This document shows, in pieces, positions 8,669-15,634 of a stretch of DNA of 64,000 bases. Both the position numbers and the translations under genes were made by a program. The notes beneath the pieces were generated by a model. That model was not told where the DNA came from, searched no databases, and saw only the letters and a program-made list of their open reading frames with translations. Origin of the DNA: Halomonas sp. ALS9 (GTDB taxonomy: Bacteria; Pseudomonadota; Gammaproteobacteria; Pseudomonadales; Halomonadaceae); NCBI RefSeq assembly GCF_001651035.1, contig NZ_LXRG01000233.1, forward strand, positions 62,001-126,000, in the 5' to 3' direction. How positions within the stretch are numbered: the stretch's first letter is position 1; the number at the start of each line of letters is the position of its first letter.

Positions 8669-9616
8669 GTGAACCTACTTGAACTGTTTGCCCGCACGCT
8701 GGATGTCACGTTGCCTGTTTTCGCGATGGTATTTTTGGGCTTGGGCCTTAAGCGCTTGAAATGGATTGATAGCGCCTTTGTCTCGACCGCTTCCGCACTG
8801 GTATTTAAAGCAACGCTCCCCACGCTGATCTTCCTGAGTTTGATAAAAGCCGACCTAAGCGTTGCGCTAGACGTATCGCTGATGGTGTTTTTCGCTGTGG
8901 CTACGCTGGGGCAGTTTTTATTGAGTTGGCTATGGGCACGATACCGTGTAGCGCATCAGGATCGTGGCATTTACGTTCAGGGGGCGTTTCGCGGCAACTG
9001 CGGGATTGTGGGCCTGGCGTTGGCGGCGGGCATGTACGGTAACTACGGGCTTTCTGCAGGCAGCTTGCTATTGGGTGTGGTGATTGTGATGTACAACGCG
9101 CTTTCGGTTGTTGTGCTGGCCTTCTACCAACCGGGGCAGTCCACCGATTGGCGCAGTCTGCTCAAGCATGTTGCCAAAAATCCGCTGATTATTTCTGTGT
9201 TTGCGGCGCTGCCCTTTACGGTACTGCCGATTCCGTTACCCAGCTGGGTGATTACCTCGGGAGACTACTTTGCCTCGTTAACACTGCCGCTGGCGTTGAT
9301 ATGTATTGGGGCGACGCTATCGGTTTCGAGTATGCGCGACAGCAGTCAAGTAGCTCTCGGCGCTAGCTTGATGAAAATGGTGACGCTCCCGGTACTCTCC
9401 ACTTTGGCAGCTTGGTTGATAGGGTTTTCAGGCGAACAGTTGGGCTTGCTGTTCCTGTTTTTCGCCAGCCCCACCGCCGCCGCAAGCTTTGTAATGGTGA
9501 AAGCAATAGGTGGCAATGTCGCCCTCTCAGCCAATATCATCGCCATCACCACGCTGATGGCGAGCATTACCGTTACGCTAGGCGTCTTCGCACTGCGTTT
9601 ACTTGGCTGGATATAG
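8669..9616 (+). CDS. AEC-family (auxin efflux carrier-like) transporter
   Basis: This 315-residue membrane protein has about ten hydrophobic segments in two five-helix halves, typical of the AEC/PIN-like family (malate or other small organic anion transport in bacteria). The N-terminal LPVFAMVFLGLGLKRLKWI and the later QGAFRGNCGIVGLALA, the conserved region of these proteins, support the call. It starts with GTG; no strong ribosome site is visible. It stands alone between the cyclase gene and tRNA-Arg, so the substrate cannot be inferred from context. Confidence 0.87.
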   Translation: MNLLELFARTLDVTLPVFAMVFLGLGLKRLKWIDSAFVSTASALVFKATLPTLIFLSLIKADLSVALDVSLMVFFAVATLGQFLLSWLWARYRVAHQDRGIYVQGAFRGNCGIVGLALAAGMYGNYGLSAGSLLLGVVIVMYNALSVVVLAFYQPGQSTDWRSLLKHVAKNPLIISVFAALPFTVLPIPLPSWVITSGDYFASLTLPLALICIGATLSVSSMRDSSQVALGASLMKMVTLPVLSTLAAWLIGFSGEQLGLLFLFFASPTAAASFVMVKAIGGNVALSANIIAITTLMASITVTLGVFALRLLGWI

Positions 9617-9679
9617 CCATTCGGTTGGCCCTACCTAAGTCGACGCGTTATACTACGCGCCCGCAAGTTAAGACCTTAA

Positions 9680-9756
9680 GTCCCTGTAGCTCAGTAGGAT
9701 AGAGCAGCCGCCTCCTAAGCGGCAGGTCGCAGGTTCGACTCCTGCCAGGGACGCCA
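9680..9756 (+). tRNA. tRNA-Arg (anticodon CCT)
   Basis: A full cloverleaf is visible. The acceptor GTCCCTG pairs with CAGGGAC. The D arm is GCTC/GAGC. The anticodon stem GCCGC/GCGGC encloses the loop CTCCTAA (anticodon CCT). The T arm is GCAGG-TTCGACT-CCTGC, and the discriminator G plus encoded CCA follow at 9753-9756. It reads the rare codon AGG. The last 20 bases are repeated imperfectly at 26993-27011 and a truncated integrase lies 142 bases downstream, so this tRNA appears to be an island integration site. Confidence 0.97.
9737..9756 (+). repeat. attL candidate (3' end of tRNA-Arg)
   Basis: GACTCCTGCCAGGGACGCCA forms the end of the T arm, the 3' acceptor strand and CCA of the tRNA. The near-identical copy at 26993-27011 marks the far end of the proposed island. 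P4-type integrases commonly recombine at tRNA 3' ends. Confidence 0.65.
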
Positions 9757-9897
9757 ACGGCCATTCTTGAGAAGGCCTGAGAAAGCCTAAAAAAGAGTAC
9801 AATACTCTGAAATACATGGTTTTTTAGCTCCTCGTTGTTCCTCTGTGTTCCTTCCGAATCCCGGTGCTAAGTGGTATACAGAATGGTATATGCCTCC

Positions 9898-10011
9898 ATG
9901 GCACTCACCGTTCGCCAGATAAACTCAACCAAACCGAGCACGAAAATTTTGGCCCTCAGCGATGGCCAAGGATTAGAACTTAGGATATGGCCCAATGCAG
10001 CCAACCAACCA
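9898..10011 (+). pseudogene. Truncated P4-type tyrosine integrase (arm-binding N-terminus only)
   Basis: From the ATG at 9898 the frame encodes about 33 residues: MALTVRQINSTKPSTK, then LALSDGQGLELRIWPN. This matches the opening of the DUF4102 arm-type DNA-binding domain of P4-like integrases (family pattern: M.LTD..I...KP......LSDG.GL.L.V.PNG). The homology stops where the first hairpin repeat begins near 10013, and no catalytic domain (R-HxxR-Y) follows anywhere nearby. It lies just inside the tRNA-Arg junction, the normal place and orientation for such an integrase. A deletion or repeat insertion therefore removed more than 90 percent of the gene. Confidence 0.75.
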
Positions 10012-10012
10012 C

Positions 10013-10171
10013 GGCACCGCTTCGCGCTGCTTTCGCGGGTGCGCCGTAGGCTTACCACGCGCTACGAAACCCACCGATTTAGCTTAGTGCACATACCCGT
10101 AGCGCGTGGTAACGAAGAACGCGAGTTCAGCGAGCGTTCGTAGGCACCTGCAGCGGCAGCCCGGCACGAAT
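10013..10171 (+). repeat. Hairpin repeat, copy 1 (5'-truncated)
   Basis: This is the first of three related units. It lacks the first ~58 bases seen in the others and diverges after about 10115. It carries a perfect 15-base inverted repeat, TTACCACGCGCTACG at 10052-10066 against CGTAGCGCGTGGTAA at 10098-10112, around a 31-base loop. It directly abuts the truncated integrase. Confidence 0.8.
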
Positions 10172-10369
10172 GGCGGCGGCACGACGCCCAGGGGCACCAA
10201 ACCAACACTGCCTGCAAGAGCCAAACCCCGGCACCGCTTCGCGCTGCTTTCGCGGGTGCGCCGTAGGCTTACCACGCGCTACGAAACCCACCGATTTAGC
10301 TTAGTACACGTACCCGTAGCGCGCGGTAACGAATCTCGCGAGGTACGAGCGAATGAGGCACCCGCGGAT
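10172..10369 (+). repeat. Hairpin repeat, copy 2 (198-bp unit)
   Basis: This unit is nearly identical to copy 3, at an exact 198-base spacing. The inner arms (10269-10283 and 10315-10329) pair over 15 bases with one G-T wobble. Outer arms CGCGGGTGC (10251-10259) and GCACCCGCG (10358-10366) pair perfectly, so the whole unit can fold into a nested hairpin. Long reading frames cross it on both strands, but they are by-products of the GC-rich repeat. Confidence 0.85.
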
Positions 10370-10567
10370 GGCGGCGGAACGACGCCCAGTGACACCGAAC
10401 CAACACTGCCTGCAAGAGCCAAACCCCGGCACCGCTTCGCGCTGCTTTCGCGGGTGCGCCGTAGGCTTACCACGCGCTACGAAACCCACCGACTTAGCTT
10501 AGTGCACGTACCCGTAGCGCGCGGTAACGAATCTCGCGAGGTACGAGCGAATGAGGCACCCGCGGAA
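10370..10567 (+). repeat. Hairpin repeat, copy 3 (198-bp unit)
   Basis: This is the tandem partner of copy 2, with few substitutions and the same nested inverted-repeat design. Its end runs into an AAGGAGG that could serve as the ribosome site of the small frame at 10577. Confidence 0.85.
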
Positions 10568-10576
10568 GGAGGGCGT

Positions 10577-10723
10577 ATGTGTAATAAGATTGCCGACAAC
10601 CTAAAAAAGCCTTACGTAAGTGGTTTCTCGACCACGGACAACCAACCTTGGCGATATGGAAAAGCTCCAGCATTTGAACTCGAGCCCTTGGATGGCGGGG
10701 ATTTCAAGCTGTGGTATGCCTAA
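10577..10723 (+). CDS. Possible 48-residue small protein
   Basis: This short frame begins with ATG 4 bases after a strong AAGGAGG and ends with TAA. It encodes a hydrophilic peptide beginning MCNKIADNLKKPYVSGFS and ending in DGGDFKLWYA. I do not recognise the family and it has no membrane segment. It follows the third hairpin repeat inside the island. The good ribosome site argues for translation; the short length and lack of homology argue against certainty. It could also be the 3' fragment of a larger lost gene. Confidence 0.35.
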   Translation: MCNKIADNLKKPYVSGFSTTDNQPWRYGKAPAFELEPLDGGDFKLWYA

Positions 10724-10911
10724 TATTGTCACTGTGGCATAAAAAAACCGCTAAATCAGGCCAGTGGTGTTTTCATTGGTGCACGCTGGCATGAGCGGTG
10801 CGGGTCGCAAAAACAGGCCTTTCCTGTACTCGGCAAATTCCGACCCATTATCCAGAGTGCTGCGGTTATTCTATGAATCCAGAAACCAAGGCTAGTAAGA
10901 TGTAAGATATC

Positions 10912-10921
10912 TGTATAGACA
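10912..10921. promoter_or_regulatory. Candidate HutC operator upstream of hutC
   Basis: TGTATAGACA differs by one base from the TGTATATACA palindrome found twice in the 13.1-13.4 kb divergent region. It lies 26 bases before the hutC start, a position suited to autorepression. HutC-family regulators are known to bind TGTA-N2-TACA-type palindromes. Confidence 0.6.
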
Positions 10922-10947
10922 AATGGCCTTAATCGCAAAGGAGCTTC

Positions 10948-11661
10948 ATGACTAGTCCTCCTCTCTACCAGCAGATCCGTCAACATCTGTTGGATAAGAT
11001 TCAGTGTGGTGATTGGCAGCTGAATCATCAGATACCTACGGAAGAGCGGCTGGCGAAAGACTTTGGCGTGAGCCGGATGACGGCCAATAAAGCCATTAGA
11101 GATTTGGTGCAGCAAGGGTACCTTGTGCGTCAACCCGGCGTCGGCACCTTCGTTACCGATCGTAAGGTTGAGTCCTCTCTGGTGGAGGTATACAACATTG
11201 CCGAAGAAGTGCTTTCGCGTGGGCATCGTTACAGCAATAAGGTGATCACCCAAGAGGTGATCGAGGCCGATGATGAAGTGGCGCTGCGGTTAGGCGTGCG
11301 GCTGGGGAGTCGGGTGTTTCATACCCTCTTGGTGCACCATGAGAATGACATTCCGATTCAGCTTGAGAACCGCTACGTTAATCCACGCTGGGTGCCTGAT
11401 TATCTGGACACCGATTTTTCACGCCATACGCCGAATGAGGTGCTGGTCGCCGCCTGCCCCATGACGGATATGGAGCACATTGTTGAAGCGGTGCTAGTGG
11501 ATGAGCAAACGGCAAAATGGCTAAGTATTGATACCCAGACTCCTTGCTTGAGCATGGTGCGGCGTACCTGGTCTGATGAGCATTTGATTAGCTATGCGCG
11601 CCTGATCCACCCTGGCGATCGCTATAAGTTACGCTCCTCCCTGCAACGGAAAACCGCTTAA
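10948..11661 (+). CDS. hutC: HutC, GntR-family histidine utilisation repressor
   Basis: The 237 residues comprise an N-terminal winged helix (PLYQQIRQHLLDKI, RLAKDFGVSRMTANKAIRDL, GVGTFVTDRK) and a C-terminal UTRA effector domain (about 90-230) with the family RMTANKAI recognition helix. HutC represses hut genes and is released by urocanate. An AAAGGAG precedes the ATG. The gene faces the YjiH-type membrane protein gene convergently and sits at one end of the complete hut locus. The candidate operator 26 bases upstream suggests negative autoregulation. Confidence 0.92.
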   Translation: MTSPPLYQQIRQHLLDKIQCGDWQLNHQIPTEERLAKDFGVSRMTANKAIRDLVQQGYLVRQPGVGTFVTDRKVESSLVEVYNIAEEVLSRGHRYSNKVITQEVIEADDEVALRLGVRLGSRVFHTLLVHHENDIPIQLENRYVNPRWVPDYLDTDFSRHTPNEVLVAACPMTDMEHIVEAVLVDEQTAKWLSIDTQTPCLSMVRRTWSDEHLISYARLIHPGDRYKLRSSLQRKTA

Positions 11662-11691
11662 ATCGATGTTAAGAACCCAGCGAAAAACCAG

Positions 11692-11714
11692 CGAGGTCGG
11701 CTCCTTCGACCTCG
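11692..11714. terminator. Hairpin between convergent hutC and yjiH-like genes
   Basis: CGAGGTCG (11692-11699) and CGACCTCG (11707-11714) form a perfect 8-bp stem with a 7-base loop. The AAAAACC just before it gives a short T run on the minus strand. The element can therefore end the minus-strand transcript, although that transcript still has to reach its stop at 11738 first. It is probably bidirectional. Confidence 0.55.
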
Positions 11715-11737
11715 TGATTGATCGTTAATGCGGATAT

Positions 11738-13060
11738 TCAACTGATCAGTGACTGAACTAGGTAGCCCGCGGGCACCGCAAGTAGCAAGCTCAAGGCAAC
11801 GCGAATAAACCACACGATTAGCATGCGGCCTACCGAAAGCGGAATACTGGTAGAGAGAATGCAGGGGATCGACGCAGAGAAGAACAGCACGGCGGAGACT
11901 GACACCACGCCTGCAGCGAAACGGGCGACGAATTCGGCCTCGGCCATCAGCAGTGCCGGTAAGAACATTTCTGCCAACCCGGAAGCAGATGCCTGGGCCA
12001 GCGCTGCGGCGTCGTCTAGCCCCCAAATGGCGACAAAGGGATAAAACAGCCATCCCAACCACTCAAATAACGGCGTGTACTTGGCGATGAGTAGCCCGAT
12101 TAAGCCTACCGACATGATCGACGGCAGGATGCTGATGGCCATTATCAACCCTTCTTTAAAGTTGAGCGCTACGCTGCGGTGAAGGCTGGGCGCGTTGGCG
12201 GCAACCTCCGTTCCTGCTTGCCAGGCGGTGCTCAAGCGTTTCCCCGCGATTGCCTCCGGTTCTCCGTCACGCTTCTGGTCATCCATGCTTGCCAGAGGTG
12301 GCAGCCGAACCGTAATAGCCGTGACGATGAACGTAATTACCAGGGTGATCCAGAAGTACATATTCCAGATACTCATCAGATCCAGCGTACGGGCCACGAT
12401 GATCATGAACGTTGCCGACACCGTGGAAAAACCGGTGGCAATGATGGCGGCTTCCCGAGCGGAATACTGTCCCGCTTGATAAACCCGATTGGTAATCAAT
12501 AGCCCGATCGAGTAACTACCCACAAAAGAAGCAACGGCATCGATTGCCGAGCGCCCAGGGGTACGCCAGATGGGCCGCATTACCGGCTGAACCAGTACGC
12601 CAATCAATTCCAGCAACCCATAGCTGATCAGCAGTGCCAGGAAAATAGCCCCAATCGGCACGATTAAACCTACCGGTATCACCAGTTTCTCGAACAAGAA
12701 GGGCAGCATGTCCGGTTCGTGCAGAAACGCTGGGCCCCAACCCGTTAACGCCATTACGGCGACAACGACCCCCATGATTTTCAGCACCGTGAAGATGCTT
12801 TCGGTCACTGTTCGCCGCCAATAGCCTTTAAGCAGGGGGTAGGCGGCGCCCGCAACGATCATAACTAACGCATAGATACCGCTGTATTCGCCCATCAATG
12901 AGCGCAGTCCTGTAACCATATGGTCAAGCAGGATAGTGCTTCGCCCACCTAGCTCAATGGGAACAAAAAAGATCAGGATGCCCAGAGCGCTAGGCACAAA
13001 CAGTTTAAAGATAGTGGCAGCGCTAGCTCGCTGCTTGGTGGGCGGGTCTATGGGGTGCAT
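11738..13060 (-). CDS. YjiH-family membrane protein, nucleoside-recognition (Gate) domain
   Basis: This 440-residue multispanning protein belongs to the YjiH/nucleoside-recognition (Gate) family. IFFVPIELGGRSTILLDH and the central GSYSIGLLITNRVYQAGQYS region are family features, and there are about ten hydrophobic segments. The frame is open up to 13171. I chose the ATG at 13060 because an AGAGG lies 7 bases upstream and the family starts there. It is divergent from hutI, and both promoters carry the same palindrome, so it is very likely under HutC. YjiH-type genes recur next to hut genes in related bacteria; a role in histidine or urocanate uptake is inference. Confidence 0.8.
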   Translation of the reverse strand: MHPIDPPTKQRASAATIFKLFVPSALGILIFFVPIELGGRSTILLDHMVTGLRSLMGEYSGIYALVMIVAGAAYPLLKGYWRRTVTESIFTVLKIMGVVVAVMALTGWGPAFLHEPDMLPFLFEKLVIPVGLIVPIGAIFLALLISYGLLELIGVLVQPVMRPIWRTPGRSAIDAVASFVGSYSIGLLITNRVYQAGQYSAREAAIIATGFSTVSATFMIIVARTLDLMSIWNMYFWITLVITFIVTAITVRLPPLASMDDQKRDGEPEAIAGKRLSTAWQAGTEVAANAPSLHRSVALNFKEGLIMAISILPSIMSVGLIGLLIAKYTPLFEWLGWLFYPFVAIWGLDDAAALAQASASGLAEMFLPALLMAEAEFVARFAAGVVSVSAVLFFSASIPCILSTSIPLSVGRMLIVWFIRVALSLLLAVPAGYLVQSLIS

Positions 13061-13112
13061 GGCGAGGCCTCTAATTGTGTGGTTATCGTTCTGATGACTT
13101 GGGCTTGTTTTA

Positions 13113-13122
13113 TGTATATACA
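13113..13122. promoter_or_regulatory. Candidate HutC operator, membrane-protein side
   Basis: TGTATATACA is a perfect palindrome 53 bases upstream of the minus-strand start. Read on the minus strand, the extended site ATTGTATATACAT is identical over 13 bases to the site at 13334-13346. Confidence 0.75.
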
Positions 13123-13335
13123 ATAAGCTAACCCCATACAGCATTTGCGTATAGCACCTAGCAGTAGACATTAGTCTAGTAGGGTGGGTGTTATATGATC
13201 TTTTGTTTGATGAGTTATTAACATAATTAATTGTTATTTATGGTTTTTAACTACTTTACGATGATTTTTTAGACATTTCTTGGTGCTTGTTTGCTTAGTT
13301 CACGGCTTGACGAAGGAAACCGGCATGGGCTTAAT

Positions 13336-13345
13336 TGTATATACA
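13336..13345. promoter_or_regulatory. Candidate HutC operator, hutI side
   Basis: TGTATATACA lies 26 bases before the hutI start, the same distance as the hutC-proximal site from hutC. It probably overlaps the start of transcription, which suits simple repression of hutIGUH. Confidence 0.75.
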
Positions 13346-13370
13346 TTATGTTTGCTCCAAGGAGACCTCC

Positions 13371-14585
13371 ATGGCTAATAACAAACGGCGCTATATCTGG
13401 CGCGATATCAGTGTCTTCGATGGGCTGAAAACGTTGCCGGAGCCCATGGCCGTCATTACTCAAGATGCGCGTGTTGTCACTATGACGCCTATGGATGGCT
13501 TCGATGAGTCACAGGCTGAGGGTTGCCACGATATGGGGCGGGGCGGCGTCATGACGCCCGGTCTGGTGGATTGCCATACCCATCTGGTGTTTGGCGGCGC
13601 ACGCGCTGATGAGTTCGAGGCGCGTTTGGAAGGCGTCAGTTATGAAGACATTGCGCGGCGTGGCGGAGGCATTCTGAGTACCGTTTTTGCGACCCGGGAA
13701 GCGAGTGAACAAGCACTCTTCAATGCCGCCTTGCCACGCCTTGAAGCGCTGATTAAGGATGGCGTTACCACGGTCGAGATCAAGTCAGGCTATGGCTTGG
13801 ACGTGGCTAATGAACTGAAGATGCTGCGGGTTGCTCGACGTCTAGGTGAAGCGTTTCCAGTGCGGATTTTGACGACACTGTTAGGCGCCCATGCCTTACC
13901 GCCGGAGTATGCGAACGATAGCGACGGCTATATCGATTTGGTCTGCAATGAAATGATTCCTGCCGCAGCGGCGGAAGGGTTGGCCGATGCCGTCGATGTT
14001 TTTTGTGAAAAGATCGCCTTTTCAGTAGCGCAATGTGAGCGAGTTTTTAAAGCAGCGCAGGCTCATGGCTTGCCCATCAAAGCGCATGCCGAGCAACTCT
14101 CTAACTTGGGGGGCGCTGCGATGGCTGCCCGCCACGGCGCACTGTCTGCTGACCATATTGAGTATCTTGATGACGCCGGTATTGCTGCCATGCGCGAAGC
14201 AGGCAGCGTGGCCGTCATTCTCCCCGGTGCTTTCCACACCCTGCGTGAAACCCAGCAGCCGCCCATTGCGGGGCTGCGCGAAGCGGGCGTGCCGATGGCG
14301 GTAGCGACCGACGCCAACCCAGGCAGCTCGCCGATATTTATGCCCACGTTAATGCTCAACCTGGCCTGCACGCTGTTTCGCATGACGCCCCAGGAAGCGT
14401 TGGCAGGCATGACCGCCAATGGGGCTGCCGCGCTAGGCTTGAAAGGAGAGGGCCAGCTTCACGAAGGCGCGGTGGCTGACCTGTGCATCTGGGGTATTGA
14501 GACACCCGCTGAACTGGCCTACGCGGTGCAGCCAGGCCGGCTAAGGCAGCGCGTCTATCAGGGGGAGTTAACCCATGGCCGCTGA
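13371..14585 (+). CDS. hutI: Imidazolonepropionase HutI
   Basis: This 404-residue amidohydrolase performs the third step of histidine breakdown, 4-imidazolone-5-propanoate to N-formimidoyl-L-glutamate. Visible family motifs are the metal-binding DCHTHLVFGG, the substrate-binding YEDIARRGGGI, TTVEIKSGYGL, the HAEQLSN metal-binding His and the late ATDANPGSSP Asp. The ATG at 13371 is preceded by AAGGAG; an in-frame ATG further upstream would overlap the operator and lacks a site. The 3' end overlaps hutG by 11 bases, so the two are translationally coupled. Confidence 0.96.
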   Translation: MANNKRRYIWRDISVFDGLKTLPEPMAVITQDARVVTMTPMDGFDESQAEGCHDMGRGGVMTPGLVDCHTHLVFGGARADEFEARLEGVSYEDIARRGGGILSTVFATREASEQALFNAALPRLEALIKDGVTTVEIKSGYGLDVANELKMLRVARRLGEAFPVRILTTLLGAHALPPEYANDSDGYIDLVCNEMIPAAAAEGLADAVDVFCEKIAFSVAQCERVFKAAQAHGLPIKAHAEQLSNLGGAAMAARHGALSADHIEYLDDAGIAAMREAGSVAVILPGAFHTLRETQQPPIAGLREAGVPMAVATDANPGSSPIFMPTLMLNLACTLFRMTPQEALAGMTANGAAALGLKGEGQLHEGAVADLCIWGIETPAELAYAVQPGRLRQRVYQGELTHGR

Positions 14586-15552
14586 TACGCCCATTGATAT
14601 GTCGCTCTGGCAGGGGCGCACGGATCCTGAACCCGATAGTGACCGTTGGCATCAGTGTATTGAGCCGCTAGCCAACAATGCCGCGCCGGGGTGTGCATTG
14701 CTAGGCTTCGAAAGTGATGCAGGTGTTGCGCGTAACCAGGGCCGCACTGGCGCTGCTGAGGGCCCAAATGCATTACGCCGTGCGCTGGCGCCGTTGGCCT
14801 GGCATCGCACAGCGCCTGCTTACGATGCCGGCAATGTACGTTGTGTTGATGATGCGTTAGAGGCTGCGCAACAGGCGCTGGCGGATCGTCTGACGTCATT
14901 ATTAGCCGCTGGCCATCTGCCTATTGTACTGGGCGGTGGGCATGAAGTGGCCTACGCCAGTTGGCTTGGTCTGGCGCAGTTTTTTATGCCAGAAGCGTCA
15001 GCTTCAAAAGAGACTGGGCCAGAAGGTCTCGCGCCGCGGATTGGCATCATCAACTTGGACGCACACTTCGATTTGCGCGATCCAGCGCATATTCGCTCCT
15101 CAGGCACACCCTTCGCCCAGATTGCCGATCAGTGCCAAAAACATGGCTGGTCGTTTCGCTACGCCTGCCTTGGGGTAAGCCGCGCTGCTAATACGCGTGC
15201 CTTGTTTAAGCGCGCCAACGCGCTCGGAGCATTGATTCGTGAAGATCGCGAGATCGATGCGCTACGCCTGGACTCTATCGTCAGAGACGTGCAGCGCTTC
15301 ATCGCCAAATGCGACCACCTTTATCTGACCATCGACCTGGATGTACTCCCTGCTGCCGAAGCCCCCGGCGTGAGTGCGCCCGCCGCCCGGGGTGTTTCGC
15401 TTGCCTTTATAGAGCCGCTTGTTGAAGCGGTGCGTGACAGCGGCAAGCTGCGCCTCGCGGACTTGGCAGAGCTTAACCCCAGCCTGGATATCGACGGCCG
15501 TACCGCCAGAGCGGCGGCGCGGCTCGTGCACTTGCTGACCTTAGATAACTGA
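14575..15552 (+). CDS. hutG: Formimidoylglutamase HutG
   Basis: This 325-residue protein of the arginase/ureohydrolase family releases formamide from N-formimidoyl-L-glutamate to give glutamate. The manganese ligands are in place: GGGHEVAYASW, NLDAHFDLR (Asp-x-His-x-Asp) and TIDLDVL (Asp-x-Asp). Its presence, with no hutF or formylglutamate deformylase here, indicates the one-step formamide-producing route. It starts inside the end of hutI and is followed by hutU after 82 bases. Confidence 0.94.
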   Translation: MAADTPIDMSLWQGRTDPEPDSDRWHQCIEPLANNAAPGCALLGFESDAGVARNQGRTGAAEGPNALRRALAPLAWHRTAPAYDAGNVRCVDDALEAAQQALADRLTSLLAAGHLPIVLGGGHEVAYASWLGLAQFFMPEASASKETGPEGLAPRIGIINLDAHFDLRDPAHIRSSGTPFAQIADQCQKHGWSFRYACLGVSRAANTRALFKRANALGALIREDREIDALRLDSIVRDVQRFIAKCDHLYLTIDLDVLPAAEAPGVSAPAARGVSLAFIEPLVEAVRDSGKLRLADLAELNPSLDIDGRTARAAARLVHLLTLDN

Positions 15553-15634
15553 ATTTCGAAAGCTAGCCCTGGATGACTGACAGGGCACACCTCTAGACCA
15601 ACGAATAACGAACAGAAACACAAGGAATGACGCC

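Noticed and set aside
9867..10723. Several open frames on both strands between the tRNA and hutC
   Set aside because: They run through the hairpin repeats and give the same low-complexity peptides in every copy. Only the integrase stub and the 48-codon frame have any support.
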